This document shows, piece after piece, positions 1-6,660 of a stretch of DNA of 31,659 bases. The DNA is taken from positions 1 to 31,659 of IMG/VR virus record IMGVR_UViG_3300037076_000157, one strand, 5' to 3'. The DNA comes from a virus. The notes beneath the pieces were generated by a model, which saw only the letters and a list, made by a program, of their open reading frames with translations, was not told where the DNA came from and did no database searches. The translations under genes and the position numbers were made by a program. How positions within the stretch are numbered: the stretch's first letter is position 1; every line of letters begins with the position of its first letter.

Positions 1-141
1 GTGATTGTAGATCAGGCCAGCCTATTGTACTTGGACGGCGCTGAAGTCGATTACGTCGAAACGTTGGAAGCATCGGGGTTCAAATTCAACAACCCAAATG
101 TGAAGTCCACGTGTGGTTGCGGTAGTTCCTTCCAGGTGTAA
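1..141 (+). CDS. A-type Fe-S cluster carrier, ErpA/IscA/HesB-like (C-terminal part)
   Basis: Only the last 46 residues are present; the gene enters from the left edge. The frame reads through a segment with [11 protein letters not shown], then F-x-NPN, then STCGCGSSF and stop. This is the hallmark C-terminus of ErpA/IscA/SufA proteins, whose paired C-x-C cysteines, with one upstream Cys outside the window, bind or transfer a [2Fe-2S] or [4Fe-4S] cluster. HesB/IscA homologues are known in some marine T4-like phages. The role here is inferred: maturing phage or host Fe-S enzymes during infection. The upstream Cys cannot be checked. Confidence 0.88.
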   Translation: MIVDQASLLYLDGAEVDYVETLEASGFKFNNPNVKSTCGCGSSFQV

Positions 142-150
142 TAATAAAAC

Positions 151-312
151 ATGAAGACCAAAAAATGTAGATGGGTATTGTGCTCGACAGAGATTGAGTA
201 TCCTGATGAACAGGAGTACCCAGATTATGTCTATTGCTCAATGAAGTGCGCCATACTTGATGGTGCAATTCAGACCTCAAAAGAACCCGGCAGCACGGTG
301 ATACTTCCATGA
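151..312 (+). CDS. Small Cys-rich protein (53 aa)
   Basis: A 53-residue ORF starting MKTKKCRWVLC and containing YCSMKC at about residues 28-33, so two Cys pairs (C6/C11 and C29/C33) could form a minimal zinc knuckle. It starts 9 bases after the Fe-S gene stop and its TGA overlaps the next ATG (ATGA), which fits a coupled plus-strand operon. I do not recognise the family. Evidence is operon packing plus the paired Cys. Confidence 0.65.
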   Translation: MKTKKCRWVLCSTEIEYPDEQEYPDYVYCSMKCAILDGAIQTSKEPGSTVILP

Positions 313-512
313 CAACATCAGAATACATCGTAGGCATTGTAGATAAGAGTTTGCAAAAATTTGAGATCGAAGAAGCCATCGCTCTCGCACAAAAACAGAC
401 AGCGGAAGAATGTGCATTGATGGCACAAGAAGCCGGTGACAATAACTTAGCGTATGACATTCTTCTTCACTATATTTGGAAAGTAAATGAGAAAGGCGAT
501 GATGTACTTTGA
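309..512 (+). CDS. Hypothetical protein (67 aa)
   Basis: Acidic, mostly helical protein of 67 aa (MTTSEYIVGIVDK...). It shares an ATGA junction with the preceding gene and its tail overlaps the next one, so it is the third member of a coupled operon. An Ala/Glu-rich central stretch (residues about 20-42) predicts an amphipathic helix. No family is recognised. Confidence 0.65.
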   Translation: MTTSEYIVGIVDKSLQKFEIEEAIALAQKQTAEECALMAQEAGDNNLAYDILLHYIWKVNEKGDDVL

Positions 513-711
513 CGGGATCACACATGCGAACTGCGGCGGCGACATTGGACTAGACTCCTATACTTTCATGCACCGAATAATCAACTGCTCGAAATGCAAG
601 TTCACGTATGAATGCGAAGACCTGGAGCGTCCCATTGAAGCAGTCTATCGTTTTATTGCAGAAGGTGTGCTTGAAGAAGACGTGGACGAAAATGGTGACA
701 TCTTCATCTAA
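487..711 (+). CDS. Hypothetical protein with one Cys pair (74 aa)
   Basis: 74 aa with C-x-x-C (CSKC, about residues 34-37) followed by a lone Cys (YEC), and a very acidic C-terminus (EEDVDENGD). It overlaps the preceding gene by 26 nt from the first ATG. The ATG at 502 lies 5 nt after a GAAAGG sequence and is an equally good start, giving 69 aa. Last gene of the left-edge plus-strand operon; it converges on the minus-strand HNH gene 10 nt away. Confidence 0.65.
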   Translation: MRKAMMYFDGITHANCGGDIGLDSYTFMHRIINCSKCKFTYECEDLERPIEAVYRFIAEGVLEEDVDENGDIFI

Positions 712-721
712 TGCGACGAAT

Positions 722-1297
722 CTACAGTAAGGAATGACGATAGTCAATAGTTTTAGTTCCTTTGTGTCCCATGTCATTGCAAGTGCGGCACAATGGTTGA
801 ATGTTCGATATCCAATTTGACCCGCCCTTTGTTACTGGCACGATATGATCTTGCTCCAGAACACGTTTAAGTTCTGATTGATGGCGTCCGCAGCACAAAC
901 ATCTATTGCCATATCGTTCTCTAAGGGTTATCCATTCTTGTGTCGTGTAAGAGCCTTCGGCTTGCAGTCGTATTGCACGATTTTTGGCGGTCGATATTTG
1001 ATGACTTTCACGAACCCGTTCTGGATTGGTTTGCTGCCAGTTTTTGACTCTCTCACGAACCTTTTCAGGATTGGCTCGATACCAGTTTTTAGCACGGGTA
1101 CGAGTTTTTTCTAAATTTGCTCGATACCATTTCTGACCAATATCATGACATTTTTGAGGATTCTCTTGCCGCCATTTTTGATCTTGTTTATGATTACAGG
1201 CAACACAACATTTTTTGTTAATGTACCTTGTAGTCGATCCACACTTCACGCATGGCGTTCCTTCAAAATATTTGGATGATAAATTGTCTGTAGGCAT
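722..1297 (-). CDS. HNH homing-type endonuclease with zinc finger and linker repeats
   Basis: Domain order: N-terminal Cys motif (CVKCG, then CCVAC), then three tandem arm repeats of the type WYRANxEKxRxRxKNW (roughly residues 55-100), then a C-terminal HNH domain with CLCC, LEQDHIVPVTKGG, NIQPLC and CN. The DH pair and following His/Asn residues form the beta-beta-alpha metal site. It is paralogous to the plus-strand HNH at 13093. I chose ATG 1297 because a GGAG sits 9 nt upstream; ATG 1306, three codons earlier, is too close to that site. A late-type box and a hairpin precede it. Free-standing HNH genes are typical selfish elements of T4-like phages. Confidence 0.9.
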   Translation of the reverse strand: MPTDNLSSKYFEGTPCVKCGSTTRYINKKCCVACNHKQDQKWRQENPQKCHDIGQKWYRANLEKTRTRAKNWYRANPEKVRERVKNWQQTNPERVRESHQISTAKNRAIRLQAEGSYTTQEWITLRERYGNRCLCCGRHQSELKRVLEQDHIVPVTKGGSNWISNIQPLCRTCNDMGHKGTKTIDYRHSLL

Positions 1298-1320
1298 GAC
1301 GGGCATCTCCGTTGTGTTTA

Positions 1321-1353
1321 GGTGGATGCGGCGTATCAGGCGTCACATCCACC
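1321..1353 (-). promoter_or_regulatory. Inverted repeat in the leader of the HNH gene
   Basis: GGTGGATG (1321-1328) and CATCCACC (1346-1353) form a perfect 8-bp stem with a 17-nt loop. On the minus strand it starts about where a transcript from the late box at 1359-1365 would begin. There is no U-tract on either side, so it is not an obvious terminator. Confidence 0.6.
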
Positions 1354-1358
1354 GTTTG

Positions 1359-1365
1359 TATTTAT
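1359..1365 (-). promoter_or_regulatory. Late-type promoter box ATAAATA for the HNH gene
   Basis: ATAAATA on the minus strand matches the T4 late consensus TATAAATA at seven of eight positions. It lies upstream of the HNH gene and abuts the plus-strand -10 of the HAD gene, so the intergenic region is divergent. Confidence 0.55.
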
Positions 1366-1366
1366 G

Positions 1367-1375
1367 TGATATAAT
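1367..1375 (+). promoter_or_regulatory. Extended -10 promoter TGATATAAT, 5 nt from ATG 1381
   Basis: Perfect TATAAT (1370-1375) with an upstream TGn extension. Only five bases (AAATT) separate it from the ATG at 1381, so transcription should begin at or next to the start codon and leave no Shine-Dalgarno leader. Confidence 0.6.
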
Positions 1376-1380
1376 AAATT

Positions 1381-1872
1381 ATGATATTTTGGGACATGGA
1401 TGGCGTGCTTTGCGATTTTGATGGGACGTATACCACAATCGCTGGCATGAAGTGGGATCACGCCACTGCGAAAACCAGAGAACAAAAGCGAGAGAAGTGG
1501 TCACGGCTTGATGCACACCCACGATTCTTTGCTGAACTGCCTTGGATGCCGGGTGCGAAGGACATGCTGCTGCGCATTCGTGAGAAGGTCGGCGCAGACC
1601 ACATTGGCATCTTGTCGGCGGCTGCAAAGCATCTGCCTGATTGCCCTGCACAAAAATTGGAATGGCTTGAACGTGAGACGCCGTGGATCGAACCACAGAA
1701 CCGTTTGATTGTGCTTCGCAAGCGGGACAAGACTCTTCATGCGTGCGGCAACATGCTGGTGGACGACATGGACCTCAACATTGAAAATTGGGCAAAGGCT
1801 GGTGGTTGTGGTGTGCTGTATGTTGATGCACTCCAGGCCGAAGCTGAAATCAACAAATGGCTTGGATTCTAA
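1381..1872 (+). CDS. HAD-superfamily 5'(3')-deoxyribonucleotidase-like phosphatase
   Basis: 163 aa starting MIFWDMDGVLCDFDG. The DxDGV motif gives the HAD nucleophile and acid/base aspartates. ILSAA (about residues 78-82) fits motif II, and MLVDDMDLN (about 124-132) is motif IV with metal-binding aspartates. The family dephosphorylates nucleoside monophosphates; in a phage this suggests nucleotide-pool control or polynucleotide end repair. A paralogue lies at 9444-10088. The promoter suggests a leaderless early message. Confidence 0.82.
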   Translation: MIFWDMDGVLCDFDGTYTTIAGMKWDHATAKTREQKREKWSRLDAHPRFFAELPWMPGAKDMLLRIREKVGADHIGILSAAAKHLPDCPAQKLEWLERETPWIEPQNRLIVLRKRDKTLHACGNMLVDDMDLNIENWAKAGGCGVLYVDALQAEAEINKWLGF

Positions 1873-1965
1873 ACAAAGACGTACAAGTTACGGAAACGTG
1901 TACAGTGCCAGAAGTAATCTCTCGGTCGGCTGTGGGCAGAAAACCGGGTTTACATCCTTCACACC

Positions 1966-1972
1966 CTAAATA
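1966..1972 (+). promoter_or_regulatory. Late-type promoter box CTAAATA upstream of 2017
   Basis: CTAAATA in the 144-nt gene-free stretch after the HAD gene. The next start codon (2017) is 44 nt downstream and has a CGAGG site 7 nt before it, so this copy would give a normally led message. Confidence 0.5.
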
Positions 1973-2016
1973 CTATACGGTGATACCCATACCACCAAGC
2001 ATTACGAGGCTGCTGT

Positions 2017-2268
2017 ATGAAAGAGCCACCAAACAGAGAATTGCTTCTTTCCTTATCTGAACACGAGATTGACGAAGCTCCACCCATCGAAGAAGAGCGC
2101 ACGGGCGAATGGACCTGTCCCGACTGCCGCAATATGTTTTCATTTGAAGATGGTACACGCACATGTACTCGCTCGAAGACGTGTAAGTGCTCTACAATGC
2201 CAATGCAGATTCGTAGGCAACGGATCGCAAAAGGCCGACTTGAACAAGGGGTGTTAGGAATACAATGA
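2017..2268 (+). CDS. Zinc-ribbon-like protein (83 aa)
   Basis: 83 aa with WTCPDC (about residues 32-37) and a second Cys cluster C-x5-C-x-C (CTRSKTCKC, about 50-58), consistent with a small zinc ribbon. The N-terminus is acidic and the C-terminus basic (IRRQRIAKGR). It is followed by a coupled gene through an ATGA overlap. No specific family is recognised. Confidence 0.7.
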   Translation: MKEPPNRELLLSLSEHEIDEAPPIEEERTGEWTCPDCRNMFSFEDGTRTCTRSKTCKCSTMPMQIRRQRIAKGRLEQGVLGIQ

Positions 2269-2426
2269 CACGTGACGAATTGATTGCACAGTTGATGCAA
2301 CTCCCCAATACGGAAGTTGTGTTTGTGAAAAATGTCTGGTCTGGTTTGGGCGCATGTTATGACCAATCTGTAGCCGGTGGTCAAGTCCAGTGGAATGGCA
2401 AGGTTATTGTCATCAACGTACACTAA
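2265..2426 (+). CDS. Hypothetical protein (53 aa)
   Basis: A 53-residue ORF from ATG 2265 (MTRDELIAQLMQLPNTEVVF...) to TAA 2424-2426. It overlaps the preceding stop as ATGA and is followed after one base by the next ATG, so translation is likely coupled. The predicted fold is a short helix followed by beta strands ending VIVINVH. No family is recognised. Confidence 0.7.
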   Translation: MTRDELIAQLMQLPNTEVVFVKNVWSGLGACYDQSVAGGQVQWNGKVIVINVH

Positions 2427-2427
2427 C

Positions 2428-2604
2428 ATGCCCTGCATCTGTCATGGATATTGTGGTCTTCAATCAGATTGCAAACGTTATCGGCCTTGTGGCTGTGGCG
2501 AAGAGCATTGCGAGTACTGTCTACTGCCACCAGTAAAGGGCGACACAATGACATGCCCGGAATGCGGTCAGTCTCTCGACGGCGCACCACGAATCAAAGT
2601 TTAA
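2428..2604 (+). CDS. Cys-rich mini-protein (58 aa), double zinc finger
   Basis: 58 aa with about ten cysteines: CICHGYC near the start, then CGCGEEHCEYC, then CPECG. The spacing fits two small zinc-binding knuckles. It starts one base after the previous stop and converges on the DUF4031 gene with an 11-nt tail overlap. The function is not recognised; small Cys-rich proteins are plentiful throughout this window. Confidence 0.7.
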   Translation: MPCICHGYCGLQSDCKRYRPCGCGEEHCEYCLLPPVKGDTMTCPECGQSLDGAPRIKV

Positions 2605-2815
2605 CGCTACCACGATGAACAATATTCACTATGTCTCTTGACGTAACGAATCCACATTGAGCTTCAATCTCTTTGATCCGGCGCTTTGGAATGTCATAGT
2701 GATCTAAGTGGAACCAGCAGCGCTTGATGCCTAGCGCTGCTGCCATGATGTGCAAATTTTCTTTGGAGTAAGGCACACAGATTAGATGTCTCGCACCATC
2801 TGTTAGATAGTTCAT
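2594..2815 (-). CDS. DUF4031 protein
   Basis: 73 aa starting MNYLTDGARHLICVPYS. The pattern H-L-I ... E-N-L-H-x-M-A-A-x-L-G ... WFHLDHYDIPKRR is characteristic of DUF4031, a small uncharacterised family common in phages and bacteria. The start at 2815 is preferred because it makes an ATGA overlap with the upstream stop. Last gene of a five-gene minus-strand operon beginning at 4428. Confidence 0.8.
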   Translation of the reverse strand: MNYLTDGARHLICVPYSKENLHIMAAALGIKRCWFHLDHYDIPKRRIKEIEAQCGFVTSRDIVNIVHRGSVKL

Positions 2816-3210
2816 TGTTCGTCCGGTCCATTGCCAACAACAGGCTTCACTGCACATGTTCGATCCTTCCAGAATGCTTTTGCGTCATCTGTCTGTGTGT
2901 CTGATGGTACGATTTTGCCCACCTTCAATTCGATTGCATCGTACATGCTGGTCGCCACACGCTTCCTACGCCAGTCTGGATGCACCTGGATGAAATGAGC
3001 GTGGTGTGCTCCATTCTGGCGCAAGAATCGAGCATAGCCGATCATGTTGCGATGCGTAAAGCCATCGGGCGGCTCAAGCAAGTAGACCTCGGTGTACATC
3101 GAATGGAAGTCTGAATCCGCTTCATGACAATAAGCCGTCACGTGATGACCGGCTGGACTCGATAAAATTTGAACGGTAGGATTACACTGTGACTGGTTTT
3201 GCATCGTCAA
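2812..3210 (-). CDS. GNAT-like acetyltransferase
   Basis: 132 aa. The block IGYARFL, then HFIQVHPDWRRKRVATSMYD resembles the GNAT core: beta-4, then the acetyl-CoA pyrophosphate loop (R-x-x-R-V-A). It is followed by KVGKIVPS and FWKDR, typical of the C-terminal beta6-beta7 region. The substrate is unknown. Its stop is joined to DUF4031 by ATGA and its start lies inside the end of the preceding gene. Function is inferred from motif A only; the protein is shorter than most GNATs. Confidence 0.65.
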   Translation of the reverse strand: MTMQNQSQCNPTVQILSSPAGHHVTAYCHEADSDFHSMYTEVYLLEPPDGFTHRNMIGYARFLRQNGAHHAHFIQVHPDWRRKRVATSMYDAIELKVGKIVPSDTQTDDAKAFWKDRTCAVKPVVGNGPDEQ

Positions 3211-3622
3211 GTGGTTTCATTCCTTTCAATGTCTGTGTGCTGTTCCAACGCTGCCAGTATGCTAATGTGCGCTTGTATGTGTCTTCGCTCATCGGCTGGT
3301 CCTTGGCTGTGCCGTCCTTAAATCGAATGGTAAGAGTGTCACCATCGTAATACATGCGGTTGATTGGATGCTCGACACACAGCTTATAAAATTCTCGTGC
3401 TTCCTCTTCAACCTTGGGCAGAAGAGCATCGAAGTCAGCTTGACGTAGTTCATCCAACTTCGTTGCAAATTCTTCTTTCGCAATGCGGTCGGCACGCTGC
3501 TTCAATAGGTCTTTGATTTGTTCTTGGATCTGCTCGTGTGTCGGCGCAGAGAAGAATTGTTTGTTTGTGCTCTTGAATGCTAGGCGTGCGTCCTGGAGAC
3601 TTGTCGCAATACCTTCGCTCAA
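3182..3622 (-). CDS. Hypothetical protein, TTG start (146 aa)
   Basis: 146 aa, rich in Lys/Glu and largely helical from about residue 25 to 90, suggesting a coiled coil. The frame is closed upstream by a TAG and offers no ATG or GTG, so TTG 3622 is the likely start, 4 nt after the preceding stop. No Shine-Dalgarno is visible, so initiation probably depends on coupling. No family is recognised. Confidence 0.65.
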   Translation of the reverse strand: MSEGIATSLQDARLAFKSTNKQFFSAPTHEQIQEQIKDLLKQRADRIAKEEFATKLDELRQADFDALLPKVEEEAREFYKLCVEHPINRMYYDGDTLTIRFKDGTAKDQPMSEDTYKRTLAYWQRWNSTQTLKGMKPLDDAKPVTV

Positions 3623-3626
3623 TGCT

Positions 3627-3800
3627 TTATAAATACATGTCTTCTGCTAATAGCGCAGATTCTTCTTCCGGTTGCGCTTTCTTTTCGAGAGACTTTTGAA
3701 GTAACTCAAGAAATTCTGCAATTCCTGTGATACCTCGTTGCGTCAGTTGTTCTACTACTTCTTGATACCGAAGTGTGATTGTTTGTGTGAAAATTCCCAT
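3627..3800 (-). CDS. Hypothetical protein (57 aa)
   Basis: 57 aa from ATG 3800 (MGIFTQTITLRYQEVVEQL...) to TAA 3629-3627. Mostly amphipathic helix with an acidic tail (EEESALLAED). It is packed between the zinc-finger gene stop at 3802 (TAACATG junction) and the TTG gene at 3622, which supports it as real. The family is unknown. Confidence 0.65.
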   Translation of the reverse strand: MGIFTQTITLRYQEVVEQLTQRGITGIAEFLELLQKSLEKKAQPEEESALLAEDMYL

Positions 3801-3801
3801 G

Positions 3802-4428
3802 TTAGTTTCCTATTGTACCCGACATTATCTGTGCTTGATCCTTGAGGCTGATGAGTGCCGGGTGTGCCGTGTCATCGCATCCACACGTTGAGCAACGAAT
3901 TGTACGTTCCAATGATGCAGCGCCACCATGTGTAAGATGGTCTTTCATTGTGTGTTTGCAGAATGGACAGAAAAGTTGATCCTGGCGAGGCTTCTCTTTG
4001 TCGGTGGCGTAATGCTTGTTTCTGTACTCGCTCACGCTTTCATATTTGCCGTTGTTGTAATAGCCTTTTCCCATGTCGGCAACTCTCATATCATAGATGT
4101 GAGCTACCATTTGTTCCGCAGACATTGGTCCTCGGGTATGAGCAACCGCAATCAATGATTCGATGATTTTGTGCAGACCTTTCGGACTGATGTTCATCTC
4201 AATCGTTTTGGTGAGCTTATGGAGCGTACCTTCATCTACAATGGGAGTATGGATGAATGTTTGTTTGGCGTCGATGGCCTCGCCGGTAATGGCGCACTGT
4301 GGCGTGTTCATTACCCTATGCACAGCGGCGGGAAGAGACGGATCTTTTTTCGGCAGCACTGAGTAAGATTCGACAGTCTCGCCTCTCAATACTCGTTCAG
4401 CGGCTTCAATTTCAGTTGCGATTGACAT
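3802..4428 (-). CDS. Hypothetical protein with C-terminal zinc ribbon (208 aa)
   Basis: 208 aa. Residues about 155-185 contain CPFCKHTMKDH and RCSTCGCDDTAH: two Cys pairs plus His residues, consistent with a treble-clef or ribbon zinc site. The N-terminal half is helical with CAITGEAID, a possible half-site. First gene of the five-gene minus operon; a TATATA element lies 9 nt upstream of the ATG. The function is not recognised; nucleic-acid binding is a guess. Confidence 0.7.
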   Translation of the reverse strand: MSIATEIEAAERVLRGETVESYSVLPKKDPSLPAAVHRVMNTPQCAITGEAIDAKQTFIHTPIVDEGTLHKLTKTIEMNISPKGLHKIIESLIAVAHTRGPMSAEQMVAHIYDMRVADMGKGYYNNGKYESVSEYRNKHYATDKEKPRQDQLFCPFCKHTMKDHLTHGGAASLERTIRCSTCGCDDTAHPALISLKDQAQIMSGTIGN

Positions 4429-4470
4429 AACATGATGTATATATCATTCGCTTTATGCCAATGAAATCGA

Positions 4471-5004
4471 CTACTTGGGAACGATCATTACGAACGCTTG
4501 CTTGCCTTCTTGTCGTGGAGGGAATTCAGCCTTGCCTACGTCGGCTACATCAGTCAAAAGGCGTTGAAGCAATTCCAAGCCGAGATTGGCGTGTGTGACT
4601 TCTCGACCTTTGAATTGGACAATAGCTTTGACTTTGTGCTTTTCTTTGAGAAAATTGACGGCGTGATTACGTTTGAAGTCGTAGTCATGTTCCTCGGTTC
4701 CTGGACGGAACTTTAGTTCTTTGACCTTGATGACATGTTGATTGGCTTTGGCTTCCTGTTTTCGTTTTTTTTGTTCGTACTGATACTTGCCGTATTCGAC
4801 CAGCTTGGCGACTGGTGGGACGGAGTTAGGAGCAATAAGAACTAAATCTAATCCGGCGTCCTTAGCGGACTGAAGAGCGGTTGCGATTGGTAAAATTTGC
4901 GGAGTGCCATCCGGGAAAATTACTCGTAGTTCTCTTGCACGGATGCCTTCATTCAGGTTGGGGTTAAGTTGACGGTGCTTTTGGTACGGTTTCTTAAAAG
5001 ACAT
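4471..5004 (-). CDS. infC: Translation initiation factor IF-3
   Basis: 177 aa, close to the full length of bacterial IF-3. The N-domain has NEGIRARELRVI, then DLVLIAPNSVPPVAKLVEYGKYQYE, the family signature. A Lys-rich linker (KKRKQEAKAN) leads to the C-domain with IKVKELKFRPGTEEHDYDFK, RFL-like NFLKEKHKVKA and FKGREVTHANLG. IF-3 binds the 30S subunit, prevents premature 50S joining and monitors start codons; in E. coli it also disfavours leaderless mRNAs. It starts with ATG, not the ATU-type codon of autoregulated cellular infC, and no Shine-Dalgarno precedes it. The first 11 nt overlap the end of an HNH-like gene, so it probably depends on that message. Confidence 0.95.
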   Translation of the reverse strand: MSFKKPYQKHRQLNPNLNEGIRARELRVIFPDGTPQILPIATALQSAKDAGLDLVLIAPNSVPPVAKLVEYGKYQYEQKKRKQEAKANQHVIKVKELKFRPGTEEHDYDFKRNHAVNFLKEKHKVKAIVQFKGREVTHANLGLELLQRLLTDVADVGKAEFPPRQEGKQAFVMIVPK

Positions 5005-5524
5005 GTGTTGATTTTTGAATTTGCCTCAATATTTGACGAGCTTCGATGTCACTTAGATCGCTTTTCAATCTGTTGTACCACCATGTTACAATCTGTATGT
5101 TGTCCTCTGTGTAGCCCAGGCCAGGAACTTTTTGATCCAGAGACGGCGCATTCGGATGCTTGGGAGCGAAGTTGAAATCCATACCTGTAACTTCACACTT
5201 ACCATTGAGCTTTGTCAAGTACGCCTCTACAATGTCAATAGTCAATGTAAATGGCAAATTTCGTGCTTTGGCTCGTTTCTTTGCGGCGGCGCACAAGAGA
5301 CCAGCCCTACCACGAATTGTCTGACTATAACGACGGTACTGAGCATGGCTAACAACTTTGTAGTGCTCTGTGTTCCTAAATCTTCGATGACGGTCTTTCC
5401 CGGCGTCGGTTCGGTTGTACTGTTGTTGCCATTCAGCTTCTTTAGCCTTTACCTCTGGTTTGTGCCGGTAGCGTTGGGTTGTTTCTCTCCCAAGAGTGGA
5501 TTGACGATATTCACGAGTGCTCAT
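4994..5524 (-). CDS. HNH-like homing endonuclease upstream of IF-3
   Basis: 176 aa. A basic N-terminal region rich in Arg/Gln/Tyr (about 1-75) is followed by a conserved block: GRAGLLCAAAKKRAKAR, KCEVTGMDF, PSLDQKVPGLGYTEDNIQIVTWWYN. The C-x-x-T-G, P-S-L-D-x-K and GY-x-x-D-N-I-Q-x-V-x-W-x-x-N series matches a group of phage endonucleases with an HNH-type metal site; the gene at 22761 is its paralogue. A CTAAATA box ends 6 nt before the ATG. The stop lies inside the IF-3 gene, suggesting insertion immediately upstream of infC. Confidence 0.78.
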   Translation of the reverse strand: MSTREYRQSTLGRETTQRYRHKPEVKAKEAEWQQQYNRTDAGKDRHRRFRNTEHYKVVSHAQYRRYSQTIRGRAGLLCAAAKKRAKARNLPFTLTIDIVEAYLTKLNGKCEVTGMDFNFAPKHPNAPSLDQKVPGLGYTEDNIQIVTWWYNRLKSDLSDIEARQILRQIQKSTHVF

Positions 5525-5530
5525 CGTTTC

Positions 5531-5537
5531 TATTTAG
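5531..5537 (-). promoter_or_regulatory. Late-type box CTAAATA, 6 nt from ATG 5524
   Basis: CTAAATA on the minus strand with six bases (GAAACG) before the start codon. If transcription starts 6-7 nt downstream, as at T4 late promoters, the message is leaderless. Confidence 0.6.
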
Positions 5538-5563
5538 CAAAGCGACGATTTTGCAACAGGCGG

Positions 5564-5635
5564 CTAAGAGGATACAAATCTAAAGAGCGACATTCCTTCA
5601 CTTTTACCCTTTGGTGTTTTTGGTGGTGGTGTCAC
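5564..5635 (-). CDS. Possible mini-ORF (23 aa), GTG start
   Basis: A GTG at 5635 overlaps the stop of the membrane protein gene (GTGA) and opens a 23-residue frame, MTPPPKTPKGKSEG then MSLFRFVSS. An internal ATG sits 4 nt after a GAAGG-like site. It fits the operon packing, but length alone gives little support. Confidence 0.3.
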   Translation of the reverse strand: MTPPPKTPKGKSEGMSLFRFVSS

Positions 5636-5982
5636 GACTTCATCGACTTAAGACTTGCTTGCAGTCCTTTTATCTTTATCGTAATGACCTCTGAATCAGT
5701 TTCGTTACAACCAACCTCAATCAACAATTTGGAATGGGTTTTTAACTTTGCAAATCCATCTGCAATAACGAATTTAGTGACAACACCATCCATTTGGTTT
5801 GTCGATGGTTGTGAAATCGACCAATCACTTTCTGGTTCTGGTATAGCAACCTTCGGTATAGGTTGTATTATGGACGCCGCTTCTTGTGTTGACCGTGAAC
5901 CGATGCCGGTCATTCCGAAGAAGCCAAGCGCCAGTGCCGCCACACCCGCCGCCACCACGATCAATGCTAAAATTTTTCTCAT
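5632..5982 (-). CDS. Membrane-anchored or exported protein (116 aa)
   Basis: 116 aa. MRK is followed by a long hydrophobic stretch, ILALIVVAAGVAALALGFFG (residues 4-23), then a Ser/Gln/Pro-rich linker and a C-terminal beta-rich part. This looks like an N-terminal membrane anchor or uncleaved signal with the rest outside the cytoplasm. A strong ribosome site, GAGAAGGAGA, precedes the ATG by about 8 nt, unlike the leaderless genes nearby. The function is not recognised. Confidence 0.75.
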   Translation of the reverse strand: MRKILALIVVAAGVAALALGFFGMTGIGSRSTQEAASIIQPIPKVAIPEPESDWSISQPSTNQMDGVVTKFVIADGFAKLKTHSKLLIEVGCNETDSEVITIKIKGLQASLKSMKS

Positions 5983-6017
5983 GTTCTTTCTCCTTCTCTA
6001 CTTCAACAACTTTACTA

Positions 6018-6647
6018 TTATTCGTCGTCTTCAGGATCGTGACACAGATCATCCCAACGCTTCACTGTCTTGATGACAAAGCCTTTGCCTCGCTTGGTCT
6101 TTGGTAGGTCGGCTAATGGCATTGCTTCCATCAACACGACACCAAAGTATTCTTCTGTTGGAAGACGACCCTGGCCTTTAGCCTTACTCTTTGATGCGTA
6201 CCGGCCAGCGAGTTTGTTATCTTTGTTGAAACCTTTGTAGAATTCGAGTGTCATGTCGTCTAAGTTGACGATGTATGCATACTCGCAAAACACAGAGGCC
6301 AGCAAGAACGTGTGATTGTCGGACATGAACGGCAGCTTGCCGGTCAGATACGGCGCAAGTGATCCCTGTGCGCCCCGTAGCAGACAATACCAATCCGATG
6401 TTGATTGATCGCCCACACCAAGGTCAGTGAATTCCGCACAGAGTTCAATCTGCTCTTCTGTCGGCGGCTCGTTCTGGTCGATGAAAGTTATATTGCGGAC
6501 TGCTGTTTTCACAGCCTCCCAATTCTTGATGCCGCATAGTTCTGTAAGAAGTTCGGCACCTACACCTGACGGATACGAATCGAAATGGTTGTATGTGACT
6601 TTATCCTGTCCGTCCAGGCGAAAGCCTATTGCACCACGTGTTCCCAT
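6018..6647 (-). CDS. Conserved phage hypothetical protein (209 aa)
   Basis: 209 aa starting MGTRGAIGFRLDGQDKVTYNHFDSYPSG. This N-terminal pattern (G-T-R-G-x-I-G-F-R ... Y-N-H-F-D-S-Y-P-S) recurs in a widespread phage and bacterial family of unknown function. The start at 6647 was chosen because AAAGGAAC lies just upstream and the family begins here; an in-frame upstream extension exists but overlaps the next gene. A C-terminal KRGKGFVIK and acidic tail (DPEDDE) are present. Confidence 0.8.
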   Translation of the reverse strand: MGTRGAIGFRLDGQDKVTYNHFDSYPSGVGAELLTELCGIKNWEAVKTAVRNITFIDQNEPPTEEQIELCAEFTDLGVGDQSTSDWYCLLRGAQGSLAPYLTGKLPFMSDNHTFLLASVFCEYAYIVNLDDMTLEFYKGFNKDNKLAGRYASKSKAKGQGRLPTEEYFGVVLMEAMPLADLPKTKRGKGFVIKTVKRWDDLCHDPEDDE

Positions 6648-6660
6648 ATTGTTCCTTTCT

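Noticed and set aside
1857-2060. Plus-strand ORF after the HAD gene (67 aa)
   Set aside because: It overlaps the end of the HAD gene and the start of the 2017 gene in another frame, spans the CTAAATA box, and shows no recognisable protein character.
5230-5245. TGTCAATAG sequence resembling the early promoter box
   Set aside because: Lies within the HNH-like coding region with no TAGGAT-like -10 at the right distance before a start codon.
5132-6073. Long plus-strand ORF (313 aa)
   Set aside because: Lies antisense to the HNH-like, membrane and 6018 genes, all of which have better motifs, starts and packing; composition is Cys/Phe/Ser-rich noise.
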